From Steroidobacter agaridevorans (GTDB lineage: Bacteria > Pseudomonadota > Gammaproteobacteria > Steroidobacterales > Steroidobacteraceae), in NCBI RefSeq assembly GCF_009932555.1, contig NZ_BLJO01000010.1, positions 1 to 61,937 of the forward strand: DNA of 61,937 nucleotides, read 5' to 3'. Shown in pieces: positions 33,306-41,939 of this stretch. The notes beneath the pieces are model-generated. The model was not told the DNA's origin. It searched no databases and worked only from the letters and a program-made list of their open reading frames with translations. Numbering within the stretch: the first letter of the stretch is position 1; every line of letters starts with the position of its first letter. Made by a program: the position numbers and the translations under genes.

Positions 33306-33842
33306 ATGACTAGACCTCAAGACATCGGCATGGTCGTCCCCTTGCAGCGAAAAGCCGCCACCGCGGATTTCGCTGGAGCCGTCCGGGAAGCCAAAAGAAT
33401 ATTGGATGAGTTCGGTTTCTCAGCGCCGCCGGTCAATCCAGTGACCATCGCACGCGAGCTCGGCGTGAAAGTCTCGTTCGTGAGCATGCCCAAACATCCC
33501 AATGTTTCAGGCTTCTATGATGCCCAGGACGATGCGATCTACATCGCGAAGGGCGAATATCCCAAGCGGCAGACGTTCACCATCGCGCATGAGCTGGGAC
33601 ACAGGCTGCTGCATCGAGAATGGGCAGCCAGCAATGACTACCGAGTCATGCTTCGAGATCAAAGCCTCATGGTCATTGACGAAAAAGAGCAGGAGGCGAA
33701 TGCCTTCGCAGCTCACCTCCTCGTGCCCAGGGACATGCTCGACGAATACCGGCACGTTGCTTCGATCGAAGAGCTGTCGCGTTTGTTCGTGGTCTCGATG
33801 CCCGTCATCCGAAATCGGCTCAGGCGTGAGTTCGGCGCCTAG
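33306..33842 (+). CDS. ImmA/IrrE-family metallo-endopeptidase
   Basis: A 178-residue single-domain zinc protease. The motif HELGH (95-99) and downstream E130 (EQEANAFAAHLLVP) are the expected ligands of the ImmA/IrrE family, which cleaves regulators or repressors. It lacks an N-terminal HTH. The following membrane protein begins inside its last codons (17-bp overlap), so the two are coupled. Neighbouring regulators that could be its substrate were not found. Confidence 0.9.
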   Translation: MTRPQDIGMVVPLQRKAATADFAGAVREAKRILDEFGFSAPPVNPVTIARELGVKVSFVSMPKHPNVSGFYDAQDDAIYIAKGEYPKRQTFTIAHELGHRLLHREWAASNDYRVMLRDQSLMVIDEKEQEANAFAAHLLVPRDMLDEYRHVASIEELSRLFVVSMPVIRNRLRREFGA

Positions 33843-34200
33843 CACGTCCGCGCTCAAGGCGGACATCGGGGGGCAGGACGAGGTCGATCCCGATCTCAAA
33901 TCGGACGTCTGCGCAGCTGATCGGGAGCGCATCGAGCTCGACGGCAGGAAAGCCTTCTTCAGGTTGAGGCAACAGTGGTCCTGCGCGGTGATCGCCTGGA
34001 TTTCCTGCTTTCTCATCTTTCATATCGCACTCACGGTCGCCATCGGTCTCGGCGGGCTGGACTTCCTCCAGTATCAGTGGTTGATTCCACTCATCACCGT
34101 CGAGAACTTTCTGCAGATCGTGGGCATGGGCTATGTGGTGGTCCGATTCCTGTACCCGGGTAAAGCGCTCGCGTTAGCCAGAATCCGGCGGACCAGTTAG
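33826..34200 (+). CDS. Two-helix membrane protein coupled to ImmA/IrrE
   Basis: A 124-residue protein I cannot assign. A hydrophilic N-terminus of about 50 residues leads to two membrane helices (about 52-77, SCAVIAWISCFLIFHIALTV, and 88-112, WLIPLITVENFLQIVGMGYV) and a short basic tail. The GTG start at 33826 overlaps the last 17 bases of the protease gene and follows CAGG. The longer frame (33502) lies inside the protease and is rejected. Translational coupling suggests it is the target, anchor or partner of the protease. Confidence 0.7.
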   Translation: MSSAPSTSALKADIGGQDEVDPDLKSDVCAADRERIELDGRKAFFRLRQQWSCAVIAWISCFLIFHIALTVAIGLGGLDFLQYQWLIPLITVENFLQIVGMGYVVVRFLYPGKALALARIRRTS

Positions 34201-34249
34201 GATTCGCGCAAATCCTTCCCCGCTGACCAGACCCGCCCACAATCCCGCC

Positions 34250-36169
34250 GTGCTTTCCTTCTCCTCCCTCGCCCTTCGGCGCGGTACGCGCCTGTTGATT
34301 TCGGATGCGTCCTTTACCGTATATCGCGGGGAGAAGGTGGGCATCGTGGGCGCCAATGGGTGCGGCAAGTCGAGCTTGCTGGCGCTGGTGTTGGGCGAAC
34401 TTCAACCTGATGCCGGTAGCGTCGAGTATCCATCGCAGCTCGTCGTCGCCCATGTGGCTCAGGAACTGGAGGCAACGGACCGACCAGCCATCGAGTTTGT
34501 GATGGATGGCGATGAAGAGCTGCGAGAGACGGAAGCGGCAATCGCGCAGGCCGAAGAGAAAAACGCAGGAGCCAAGCTCGGCGAACTGCACGCCCGCTAC
34601 GCTGCACTCGGCGGCTACGACGCACGCAGCCGCGCGGGCAAGTTGATGCACGGCCTGGGCTTCTCGGCCGCCGATGAAACGCGTCCAGTGAGCGCCTTCT
34701 CCGGCGGCTGGCGAGTGAGGCTGAACGTCGCGCAGGCCCTGATGTGCCGATCCGATCTGCTGTTGCTCGACGAGCCCACCAACCACCTCGACCTCGACGC
34801 GGTCATCTGGCTGGAGCAGTGGCTGCGCAATTACCAAGGCACGCTGCTGATGATCGCGCACGATCGTGAGTTCCTCGATCGCACCGTCGACCGTATCGTG
34901 CACATCGAGAACGGCGCGGCGAAGATCTACACCGGCAACTACTCCGCCTTCGAAGAGCAGCGCGCCTCGCAGCTCTCGCAACAGCAGTCGATGTACGAGC
35001 GGCAGCAGCGCGAGATCAAGCACATGATGAGCTTCATCGAGCGCTTCAAAGCGAAGGCCAGCAAGGCCAAGCAAGCACAGAGCCGCGTCAAGGCGCTCGA
35101 GCGCATGGAGAAGATCGCGCCGGCGCACGTCGACTCGCAGTTCGAGTTCACGTTCCTGGCGCCGCAGAAGCTGCCCCGGCCGCTGCTGGCGCTGGAGAAA
35201 CAATCGGTCGGCTACGGCGAACGGGTCGTGCTGGAAAACGTCAACATGACCATCGCCCCCGGCAGCCGGATCGCACTGCTCGGCCGCAACGGCGCCGGCA
35301 AATCGACGATGATGAAACTGCTCGCTGGCGAGCTCGCGGCATTCGATGGCAAGCGCACCGAAGCGCGCGATCTGAAGATCGGTTACTTCGCCCAGCATCA
35401 GCTCGAACAACTCAGCGTGGACGATTCGCCGCTCGGTCATTTGAAACGCCTGGGCGGCGAAGCCGCCGCGAGAGCGACCGAACAGGAATTGCGCGGCTTC
35501 CTGGGCAGCTTCGGATTCAGCGGCGATCGAGTCTTCGAGCCGGTGGGCCCATTTTCCGGCGGCGAGAAAGCACGCCTGGTGCTGGCGCTGACCAGTTACT
35601 TGCGGCCGAATCTGTTGCTGCTCGACGAGCCCACCAACCATCTCGACCTGGAAATGCGCCAGGCACTCGCGATGGCGCTGCAAGACTACGAAGCCGCGGT
35701 CGTGCTCGTTTCGCACGATCGTCACTTGTTACGAGCCGTCGCCGACGATCTGATCCTGGTCGACCAAGGCCGCGCGCAGCCATTCGACGGCGACCTGGAC
35801 GACTACGCGAAGTGGTTCCAGACGCGCGAAGCAGCGGAAACCGGCGCCGAAGAAGAGACAACGGCCGCCGCACTGAGCGCCGAACAAAAGAAACAACGCA
35901 AGCGCGAAGAAGCCGAGCGCCGCAATCGCCTCAGCCCGATCAAGGCCGACATTGCGCGTTTGGAAAAACAGCTCGCGAAGCTGGAGCAGGAACGGGCGAC
36001 CGTCGAAAGCGCGCTGGCCGAGCCCGACATCTACAACCCGAGCTCCAAGCAAAAGCTGCAGGAACTGCTGCAAAAGCAGACCCAGCTGAAGCGCGATATC
36101 GCCAACGTCGAGACCGAGTGGCTCGCCGCCAGCGAGAAACTCGAGGCCGAGATGTCCGCCGGCGACTGA
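34250..36169 (+). CDS. yheS: YheS-type ABC-F ATPase
   Basis: A 639-residue protein with two ABC ATPase cassettes and no membrane domain. Walker A motifs are GANGCGKSS and GRNGAGKST; signatures are FSGGWRVR and FSGGEKAR; Walker B is LLLLDEPTNHLDL twice. A long linker (SQLSQQQSMYERQQREIKHM) and a C-terminal coiled coil are typical of ABC-F ribosome-associated factors. Length and the MLSFSSLALRRGTRLL start align with E. coli YheS, which supports the GTG start at 34250. Stalled-ribosome rescue is a likely role. Confidence 0.9.
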   Translation: MLSFSSLALRRGTRLLISDASFTVYRGEKVGIVGANGCGKSSLLALVLGELQPDAGSVEYPSQLVVAHVAQELEATDRPAIEFVMDGDEELRETEAAIAQAEEKNAGAKLGELHARYAALGGYDARSRAGKLMHGLGFSAADETRPVSAFSGGWRVRLNVAQALMCRSDLLLLDEPTNHLDLDAVIWLEQWLRNYQGTLLMIAHDREFLDRTVDRIVHIENGAAKIYTGNYSAFEEQRASQLSQQQSMYERQQREIKHMMSFIERFKAKASKAKQAQSRVKALERMEKIAPAHVDSQFEFTFLAPQKLPRPLLALEKQSVGYGERVVLENVNMTIAPGSRIALLGRNGAGKSTMMKLLAGELAAFDGKRTEARDLKIGYFAQHQLEQLSVDDSPLGHLKRLGGEAAARATEQELRGFLGSFGFSGDRVFEPVGPFSGGEKARLVLALTSYLRPNLLLLDEPTNHLDLEMRQALAMALQDYEAAVVLVSHDRHLLRAVADDLILVDQGRAQPFDGDLDDYAKWFQTREAAETGAEEETTAAALSAEQKKQRKREEAERRNRLSPIKADIARLEKQLAKLEQERATVESALAEPDIYNPSSKQKLQELLQKQTQLKRDIANVETEWLAASEKLEAEMSAGD

Positions 36170-36297
36170 GCGACGCTCGCCATCCGCACAGCAGAAGGAC
36201 ATTTGTAGAGATCCGTCAGGCTCGCGCCGGGCGCAAATCATTTGTGCTGTACTTGGGGACGCCCGCCGGTTAGCGGGCGACAACGGCGGGCACAACA

Positions 36298-37962
36298 ATG
36301 GTCGCAGTCTCGGGGGAGAGCGTCGCCGTGCCGGCGACAGGGATCGATCGCGCGCACCGTCGCGTCATCGTCGCTTCATCGCTGGGCACGATGTTCGAGT
36401 GGTACGACTTCTACTTGTACGGCTCGCTCGCGGCCATCATCAGCAAACAATTCTTCTCCGGCGTCAACGAGACGACCGCATTCATTTTCGCGCTGCTCGC
36501 CTTCGCGGCGGGCTTCGCAGTCCGGCCTTTTGGGGCAGTGATCTTCGGCAGGCTCGGCGATCTGTCGGGCCGTAAGAAAACATTCCTGATCACCATCGTG
36601 CTGATGGGCCTGGCCACGGCGCTGGTGGGCGTGCTGCCCTCCTACGAAACTATCGGCATCGCCGCCCCGATCGTCCTGGTGACCTTGCGATTGTTACAAG
36701 GCCTGGCGGTGGGCGGAGAGTACGGTGGCGCGGCGACTTATATCGCCGAGCACGCGCCGCCGGGCCGACGCGCCTATTACACGAGCTGGATTCAGATCAC
36801 CGCGACCGCGGGCATGATCCTGTCGCTGATCGTAATTCTCGGCTGTCGCTGGCTGATGGGCCCGGAGTTCGAAGTGTGGGGCTGGCGCATTCCCTTCCTG
36901 CTCTCGATCATCCTGTTGTGCATCTCGGTCTACATCCGCGTGCAGCTGGAAGAGTCGCCGGTGTTCAAGGAAATGCGCGACACGGGCAAGCTCTCCAAGC
37001 AGCCGCTGCGTGAATCGATCGGTCAATGGAGCAACCTGAAGCTCGTGTTGCTGGCGCTGCTCGGCGCAATGGCCGGCCAGGCGGTCATTGGCTACGTGGC
37101 GCTGGTCTACATGAATTTGTTTCTTACGCAGACCCTCAAGGTCGATCCTGCGACATCGAATCTGCTGGTAGCCGCCGCGCTGACGGCAGCGACACCGTTC
37201 TATCTGCTCAGCGGCAAGGTCGCCGACAAGATCGGCCGCAAGCCGCAGGTCATGCTCGGTTGCCTGCTCGCGGCCGTGACGATGTTTCCTATCTTCAAAG
37301 CCCTGACCGATCACGCCAATCCCGCGATCGCGACCGCTCAGGCGAGCCATCCGATCGTCGTGATGGCGGACCCAGCCGAATGCAGTCTGCAGTTCGATCC
37401 GGTCGGCGGCGCACGCTTCACCAGTTCATGCGATGTCGCGAAGACGGCGCTGGCCAACGCTCGCGTTCCTTATTCGAACGAAGCCGCGCCGGTAGGAATG
37501 GTCGCCATCGTGAAAGTGGGCGAGCAATCGCTCGTGGCATTCGATGGCTCAACGTTGCCGGCTGCAGAGTTCGCGTCGCGCAGCGCGGCCTTCAAACAAC
37601 AGCTGTCTGCGCTCCTGAAGGACGGCGGCTATCCGACCAGCGCCGATCCGGACAGCATCAATTACGGCATGGTGTTTCTGCTGTTGTTCATTCTCTCGGT
37701 GCTGGGCGTGATGACGTACGGCCCGATCGCGGCATGGCTCGTCGAGCTGTTCCCTGCTCGCATCCGCTACACGTCCATGTCGCTGCCTTATCACCTCGGC
37801 AACGGCTGGTTCGGCGGATTCCTGCCGAGCATCGCGTTCGCCATGATCGCGTACACGGGAAATATTTATTCCGGGCTGTGGTACCCGGTCATCGTGTGCG
37901 TGATGACCTTGATCGTCGGCACCTTCTTTCTCAGAGAAACACACGGCAACGAAGCCGTGTGA
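36298..37962 (+). CDS. MHS-family MFS transporter with periplasmic insert
   Basis: A 554-residue, 12-helix proton symporter of the metabolite:H+ family (FEWYDFYLYG, GRLGDLSGRKKTFLIT, RLLQGLAVGGEYGGAATY). Between helices 9 and 10 lies an insertion of about 110 residues (341-451), hydrophilic and with two cysteines, predicted periplasmic. Standard relatives have about 430-450 residues. Substrate, perhaps a carboxylate, is unknown. A stable hairpin (36260-36279) precedes the start. Confidence 0.88.
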   Translation: MVAVSGESVAVPATGIDRAHRRVIVASSLGTMFEWYDFYLYGSLAAIISKQFFSGVNETTAFIFALLAFAAGFAVRPFGAVIFGRLGDLSGRKKTFLITIVLMGLATALVGVLPSYETIGIAAPIVLVTLRLLQGLAVGGEYGGAATYIAEHAPPGRRAYYTSWIQITATAGMILSLIVILGCRWLMGPEFEVWGWRIPFLLSIILLCISVYIRVQLEESPVFKEMRDTGKLSKQPLRESIGQWSNLKLVLLALLGAMAGQAVIGYVALVYMNLFLTQTLKVDPATSNLLVAAALTAATPFYLLSGKVADKIGRKPQVMLGCLLAAVTMFPIFKALTDHANPAIATAQASHPIVVMADPAECSLQFDPVGGARFTSSCDVAKTALANARVPYSNEAAPVGMVAIVKVGEQSLVAFDGSTLPAAEFASRSAAFKQQLSALLKDGGYPTSADPDSINYGMVFLLLFILSVLGVMTYGPIAAWLVELFPARIRYTSMSLPYHLGNGWFGGFLPSIAFAMIAYTGNIYSGLWYPVIVCVMTLIVGTFFLRETHGNEAV

Positions 37963-37965
37963 TCG

Positions 37966-38583
37966 CTATTTTTTGAGCTGCGCGTCGACCAGCGCGTCGG
38001 CCGTAGCCACCAGGAAGTGCTGCGGTCCGCTCTTGCCCAAGGCCTGCGCCGACGAGAAGGCGCCGTCGACGAGCAACAGCAATTGTTCGGTGAGCTCCTC
38101 CGGATTGCGCACGCCTTCGATGTTGTCGACGAGCCCACGCAAGCGCCGACGCAGTTCCTGCATCTCTACGGTCGCGAGCACCCGTGCCGGGTGTTGAGGG
38201 TCGGCGAACTCGACCGTGATATTCATGAACGGACAGCCACGGAAATGTGAGCTGCTCACGAAGCGGACAATGCCGTTGAGATGGGCACGCAGGCGGGCGC
38301 GGGGTTCCGGGTCGCTCTGCGCAGCCGTCTTGTCCCATCCGGCCCAGCGATCCTTTTGCTCCTGCTCCAGCACCGCGACGATCAGCGCGTCCTTGGAGGG
38401 GAACCAGCGGTAGAGGCTGGTCTTGGCCACACCTGAGCGCGCAACCACGGTGTCCACGCCGACCGCGCGAGCTCCTTCCTTGTAAAACAGGTCGCGGGCC
38501 GTGTTCAGAATCCGGTCCCGGACGCTTTCCGTGGGCGCGGCCGCCCCTTCGCTACCGGCGCGCGGTTTTGCAGTTGGACTCAT
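37966..38583 (-). CDS. TetR-family repressor
   Basis: A 205-residue regulator: TetR HTH at about 25-70 (RILNTARDLFYKEGARAVGVDTVVARSGVAKTSLYRWFPSKDAL), then an all-helical ligand domain (FRGCPFMNITVEFADPQHPA). ATG 38583 is chosen over 38595 because GGAGG lies directly upstream. Two palindromic operators (38608-38652) cover its promoter, so autorepression is likely and the divergent TonB-C gene may be a co-target. Closely matched TetR proteins often control transporters or oxidoreductases; the MFS gene converges on it. Confidence 0.9.
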   Translation of the reverse strand: MSPTAKPRAGSEGAAAPTESVRDRILNTARDLFYKEGARAVGVDTVVARSGVAKTSLYRWFPSKDALIVAVLEQEQKDRWAGWDKTAAQSDPEPRARLRAHLNGIVRFVSSSHFRGCPFMNITVEFADPQHPARVLATVEMQELRRRLRGLVDNIEGVRNPEELTEQLLLLVDGAFSSAQALGKSGPQHFLVATADALVDAQLKK

Positions 38584-38607
38584 GGGCCTCCTCATTCAGC
38601 TTGACAG

Positions 38608-38621
38608 CGCTACAGACCTGT
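38608..38621. promoter_or_regulatory. TetR operator, left copy
   Basis: CGCTACAGACCTGT contains the palindrome TACAG-AC-CTGTA (38611-38622) and forms a perfect 14-bp inverted repeat with 38639-38652. It overlaps the -35-like TTGACA (38601-38606) region. Confidence 0.65.
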
Positions 38622-38636
38622 ACGTAGCATGCAAAC

Positions 38637-38652
38637 AGACAGGTCTGTAGCG
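38637..38652. promoter_or_regulatory. TetR operator, right copy
   Basis: ACAGACAGGTCTGTAG holds the perfect palindrome ACAGAC-AG-GTCTGT (from about 38635) and repeats the left operator in inverted orientation with a 17-bp gap between the 14-bp arms. Confidence 0.65.
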
Positions 38653-38793
38653 TCTCGTACAGTAGCCTCGGGCACCCGGCCAGTGCAATCGAAGCTCTCT
38701 ATGCGACGGTTCGCCTGTCAGAACGAGCCTACTTCGCATGGCCAGCGGAGTGGGCTTCTGCGACGGCGTCCGACTACTGTTCCGGAGACGGCA

Positions 38794-39144
38794 ATGAACA
38801 TGCTCACCACTGGCCTCGCGATCCTGGCCGCGACGACTGCGATCCCCCTCACCACCGCGATCTCCGCTTCGTGCGGCATGCGAGTGGTCCACAGCGACAC
38901 CGACTTTCCCGAGCGCTCGCAATTGCGCGGGCAAAAGGGAACGGTGCTGATCAATGTAACGCTCGACGCCGATGGACGCGCCACCGGCGCCGACGTGGAG
39001 CGTTCGAGCGGTCACCTGCTGCTCGACCTCGCCGCCAAGCGCAGCGTGCTCGAGAAGTGGCAATTCGATGTCTCCCATTGCTCCCACACGTTCCCGGCGA
39101 CTCATCAGGTCGCAGTGGAATATCGCAACGAGGAGTATGAGTAA
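38794..39144 (+). CDS. Secreted single-domain TonB C-terminal protein
   Basis: A 116-residue protein with a signal peptide (LAILAATTAIPLTTAISAS) followed directly by a TonB-C fold: GQKGTVLINVTLDADGRATGADVERSSGHLLLDLAAKRSVLEKWQF. It lacks the membrane anchor and proline spacer of true TonB, so it cannot transduce energy alone. Cys residues at both ends may form a disulfide. CGGAGA lies before ATG 38794. It is divergent from tetR and shares the operator region. Confidence 0.8.
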   Translation: MNMLTTGLAILAATTAIPLTTAISASCGMRVVHSDTDFPERSQLRGQKGTVLINVTLDADGRATGADVERSSGHLLLDLAAKRSVLEKWQFDVSHCSHTFPATHQVAVEYRNEEYE

Positions 39145-39155
39145 AGCACCCCTTG

Positions 39156-39192
39156 TCTGCCGTCTCGACCCCACTGAGGCGGCAGATTTTTT
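39156..39192 (+). terminator. Rho-independent terminator
   Basis: TCTGCCG (39156-39162) and CGGCAGA (39180-39186) followed by six T, just after the TonB-C gene. Confidence 0.85.
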
Positions 39193-39201
39193 AATACGGC
39201 T

Positions 39202-40464
39202 TTAGACGATGCCGGACGCCTGCAGCTGTTCGATCTCGGCTGTGGTCAACCCAGCATCCGCCAGCACTTCCCGTGTGTGCTGCCCGAGCAACGGCGGTGC
39301 TGACTGATAGCGCAGCGGTGTCTCCGACATCTTGATCGGGTTCGCGACCATGGGCACCGTGCCGGCCTGCGGATGCGGCAGATCGATCCGCATCTCACGA
39401 CTGCGCACCTGCGCGTGATCGAACACCTGCGCCAGGTTGTTGATGCCGCCCACCGGAATGCCCAGCGGCTCGAACAGCGAGATCCATTCCGACACGGTCC
39501 GCTGCTTCAACACCGCCGCCAATAATGGAATCAACACCTCGCGATTGCGCACTCGATCGTCGTTGCGCAGGAAGCGTGGATCCCGATGAAACGCCTGACC
39601 CGCGGCCTCGCAGAACTTCGCGAACTGTCCGTCATTCCCCACGGCCACGACGAACTGGCCGTCGGATGCATCGAACACCTGGTACGGCACGATATTGGCG
39701 TGCGCGTTGCCCATGCGCTTCGGCGCTTTGCCGCCGACCAGATAATTCATGTTCATGTTGGCGATCATGGCGACCTGCGAATCGAGCAACGCCATGTCGA
39801 TGTACTGACCTTGCCCGGTCAGCGACCGATGCACGATGGCGGCGAGGATGGCGACGGTCGAGTACATGCCAGTCGTGATATCCGCGACCGCCACGCCGAC
39901 CTTCTGCGGCCCGCCGCCCGGCTGATCGTCTTTCTCGCCCGTGATGCTCATCAGGCCGCCCATGGCCTGGATGATGAAGTCGTAGCCGGCCACCTGACGC
40001 ATCGGCCCGGTCTGACCGAACCCGGTGATCGAACAATAAATGAGGCCGGGATTGAGGGCCTTCAATTGCTCATAACCGAGGTTGTAGCGCGTGAGATCGC
40101 CAGCCTTGTAGTTCTCGATCAATACGTCGGCGCGAGCGGCGAGCCGGCGGGCCACCTGCTGGCCTTCGGGCTTGGAGATGTCGAGCGTCACCGACTTCTT
40201 GCCGCGATTGGCGCCGAGAAAATACGCGGATTCGCGAGTGTCGTTGCCGTCACGATCCTTCAAGTAGGGAGGCCCCCAGCTGCGCGTGTCGTCGCCGACG
40301 CGCGGTCGCTCGATCTTGATCACTTCCGCGCCGAGGTCGGCAAGGATCTGCCCGCACCAGGGACCTGCGAGTACGCGGCTCATATCTAGCACGCGAATGT
40401 GTGATAAAGCGCCCGAGCGCACGTGCGAGGACGACGTATTGGAGCTGGAACTTTCAGGGGGCAT
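39202..40464 (-). CDS. CaiB/BaiF (class III) CoA transferase
   Basis: A 420-residue class III CoA transferase: IRVLDMSRVLAGPWCGQILADLGAEVIKIE, VTLDISKPEGQ, LIYCSITGFGQTGP and the catalytic Asp in VAGYDFIIQAMGG. It moves CoA between acyl-CoA and a free acid, often a dicarboxylate. No acyl-CoA dehydrogenase or ligase lies beside it, so the substrate is unknown. The start, ATG 40464, precedes a Ser-rich tail of about 17 residues that could be trimmed; a later start is possible. Confidence 0.9.
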   Translation of the reverse strand: MPPESSSSNTSSSHVRSGALSHIRVLDMSRVLAGPWCGQILADLGAEVIKIERPRVGDDTRSWGPPYLKDRDGNDTRESAYFLGANRGKKSVTLDISKPEGQQVARRLAARADVLIENYKAGDLTRYNLGYEQLKALNPGLIYCSITGFGQTGPMRQVAGYDFIIQAMGGLMSITGEKDDQPGGGPQKVGVAVADITTGMYSTVAILAAIVHRSLTGQGQYIDMALLDSQVAMIANMNMNYLVGGKAPKRMGNAHANIVPYQVFDASDGQFVVAVGNDGQFAKFCEAAGQAFHRDPRFLRNDDRVRNREVLIPLLAAVLKQRTVSEWISLFEPLGIPVGGINNLAQVFDHAQVRSREMRIDLPHPQAGTVPMVANPIKMSETPLRYQSAPPLLGQHTREVLADAGLTTAEIEQLQASGIV

Positions 40465-40571
40465 ACTGCTTCTTAACTTGCATGGTCCTTAGCTTCGGCC
40501 GCGCAAACTAATCGCAGCCAGGGCCGCGGATCAAGGGCGTTTCTATCACCAGCGCTGGTCGGTGCCGCACC

Positions 40572-41036
40572 ATGATCACGTTCAATCGATCTGGTTCGAT
40601 GGTCTCGATGATCCTCGTCGGTGCATTGCTTAGTGGCAATGGGCTCGCCGAAGAACCGGCGCCCGACTCGACCAATACAGCGGTTTTCGCTGCAAAAACA
40701 GCGCCTCCGCACAAGCCGTTGGATCTGCGAGCGCCCTTGATCACGCAGCTGTACACCTCCGAAGAGCTGAACAGAATTTTAGCGACCACCTCTATTCGAG
40801 AAGACATCGAAGAGGTGCAGGTGGAAGGGATCCGCGAGCGCCGACCGAGCGATACTCCAGACGTGTGGCCCGGCATCGCCTCCCCGGTCTGGGCCATGCT
40901 GAATCCCGCTCAGTCATGGCGCATATTTGCGCCACTGCCGCCGGATCAGACGGGCGATCCGTCACACGTGCGCGCGAACGCCACGGACGCGTATCTACTT
41001 GAACCGGCAGGTACGCCGTCGCCGTTCGCTCACTGA
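40572..41036 (+). CDS. Exported protein of unknown function
   Basis: A 154-residue protein with a signal peptide (MVSMILVGALLSGNGLAEE). The mature part has no recognisable domain: LRAPLITQLYTSEELNRILATTSIREDIEEVQVEGIRERRP and a Trp/Pro-rich C-terminus (VWPGIASPVWAMLNPAQSWRIFAPLPPD). Start is unsure; ATG 40599 would give a shorter signal. It lies divergent from the CoA transferase gene. Confidence 0.65.
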   Translation: MITFNRSGSMVSMILVGALLSGNGLAEEPAPDSTNTAVFAAKTAPPHKPLDLRAPLITQLYTSEELNRILATTSIREDIEEVQVEGIRERRPSDTPDVWPGIASPVWAMLNPAQSWRIFAPLPPDQTGDPSHVRANATDAYLLEPAGTPSPFAH

Positions 41037-41131
41037 ATCAGCTCGAATTCGCCGGGCGGAACCCTGCCTACGGGTCGAACCGTGGCCGTGTCTATGAGAC
41101 ACTGCGGCTCGATCCCAGGCAAGGCGTGTCC

Positions 41132-41932
41132 ATGACTTCATCGGCTTCCGCCGTTCGCGCCGAGCGCGAACGCGTGCTCTCGTTTCAAGGCGGCTGTAAC
41201 TTTCGCGACATCGGCGGCTATCGCACTCAGCAAGGCTCCCACACGCGCTGGGGCAAGGTGTTTCGCACCGGTGTGCTCACCTATTTCACTCCCGACGACC
41301 ACGCGCCGCTGACCAATCTCAACGTGCGTGCGATTTGCGATCTGCGTCGAGCGGAGGAACGAGAGCGAGAGCCGACACGCTGGCCGCACGCGAACATCAA
41401 TGCGCTGTCCTGGGACGACGGCATCGTGACACCGACGATTCGCGGCCTGGCCGCGGATCGGCCGAAGAATGCGGCGGGAATGTTCGATGCGATGATCGCG
41501 CTGTATCGCGCCCTTCCGGAGTGGATGGGCCCGCGCATCGGCGGCATGTTCTCCGCGATTGCGAATGGCGATGTGCCGCTGATCGTCCACTGCGCGGCAG
41601 GCAAGGATCGCACGGGCATCGCCGTGGCACTGTTGCTGCGATCCCTGGGCGTGCCGGAGGAAACGGCGATCCAGGATTATTTGCTGACCAATACATCGGG
41701 CAACTTCGAAGAGTTCATCCGCTCGCGCCACGAAGCGCAGCTCGGCGTGGCCGACACGCACAGCCCGTTGTTGTCGATGCCGGAAGACATGCGCCGCGTT
41801 CTATTCAGCGCCGACGCCGCGTTCCTGCATGCGGCGTTCGAACAGATTGGAGATGTCGAGGCCTATCTCGCGAAGACGGCGGGTGTGACGCCAGCCATGC
41901 AAGACAGGATTCGCACGGCACTGCTCGAGTGA
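41132..41932 (+). CDS. Protein tyrosine/dual-specificity phosphatase
   Basis: A 266-residue phosphatase. The P-loop VHCAAGKDRTG contains C154 and R160, and the N-terminal GCNFRDIGGYRT motif is typical of the bacterial tyrosine phosphatase group (Pfam Y_phosphatase3). Its general acid is probably in the WDDG loop. Substrate may be a phosphoprotein or phosphoinositide-like lipid. ATG 41132 follows AAGG. Confidence 0.88.
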   Translation: MTSSASAVRAERERVLSFQGGCNFRDIGGYRTQQGSHTRWGKVFRTGVLTYFTPDDHAPLTNLNVRAICDLRRAEEREREPTRWPHANINALSWDDGIVTPTIRGLAADRPKNAAGMFDAMIALYRALPEWMGPRIGGMFSAIANGDVPLIVHCAAGKDRTGIAVALLLRSLGVPEETAIQDYLLTNTSGNFEEFIRSRHEAQLGVADTHSPLLSMPEDMRRVLFSADAAFLHAAFEQIGDVEAYLAKTAGVTPAMQDRIRTALLE

Positions 41933-41939
41933 GACGAGC

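Noticed and set aside
36260-36279. CGCCCGC/GCGGGCG hairpin before the MFS gene considered as a terminator.
   Set aside because: No T run on either strand; it is only a leader hairpin.
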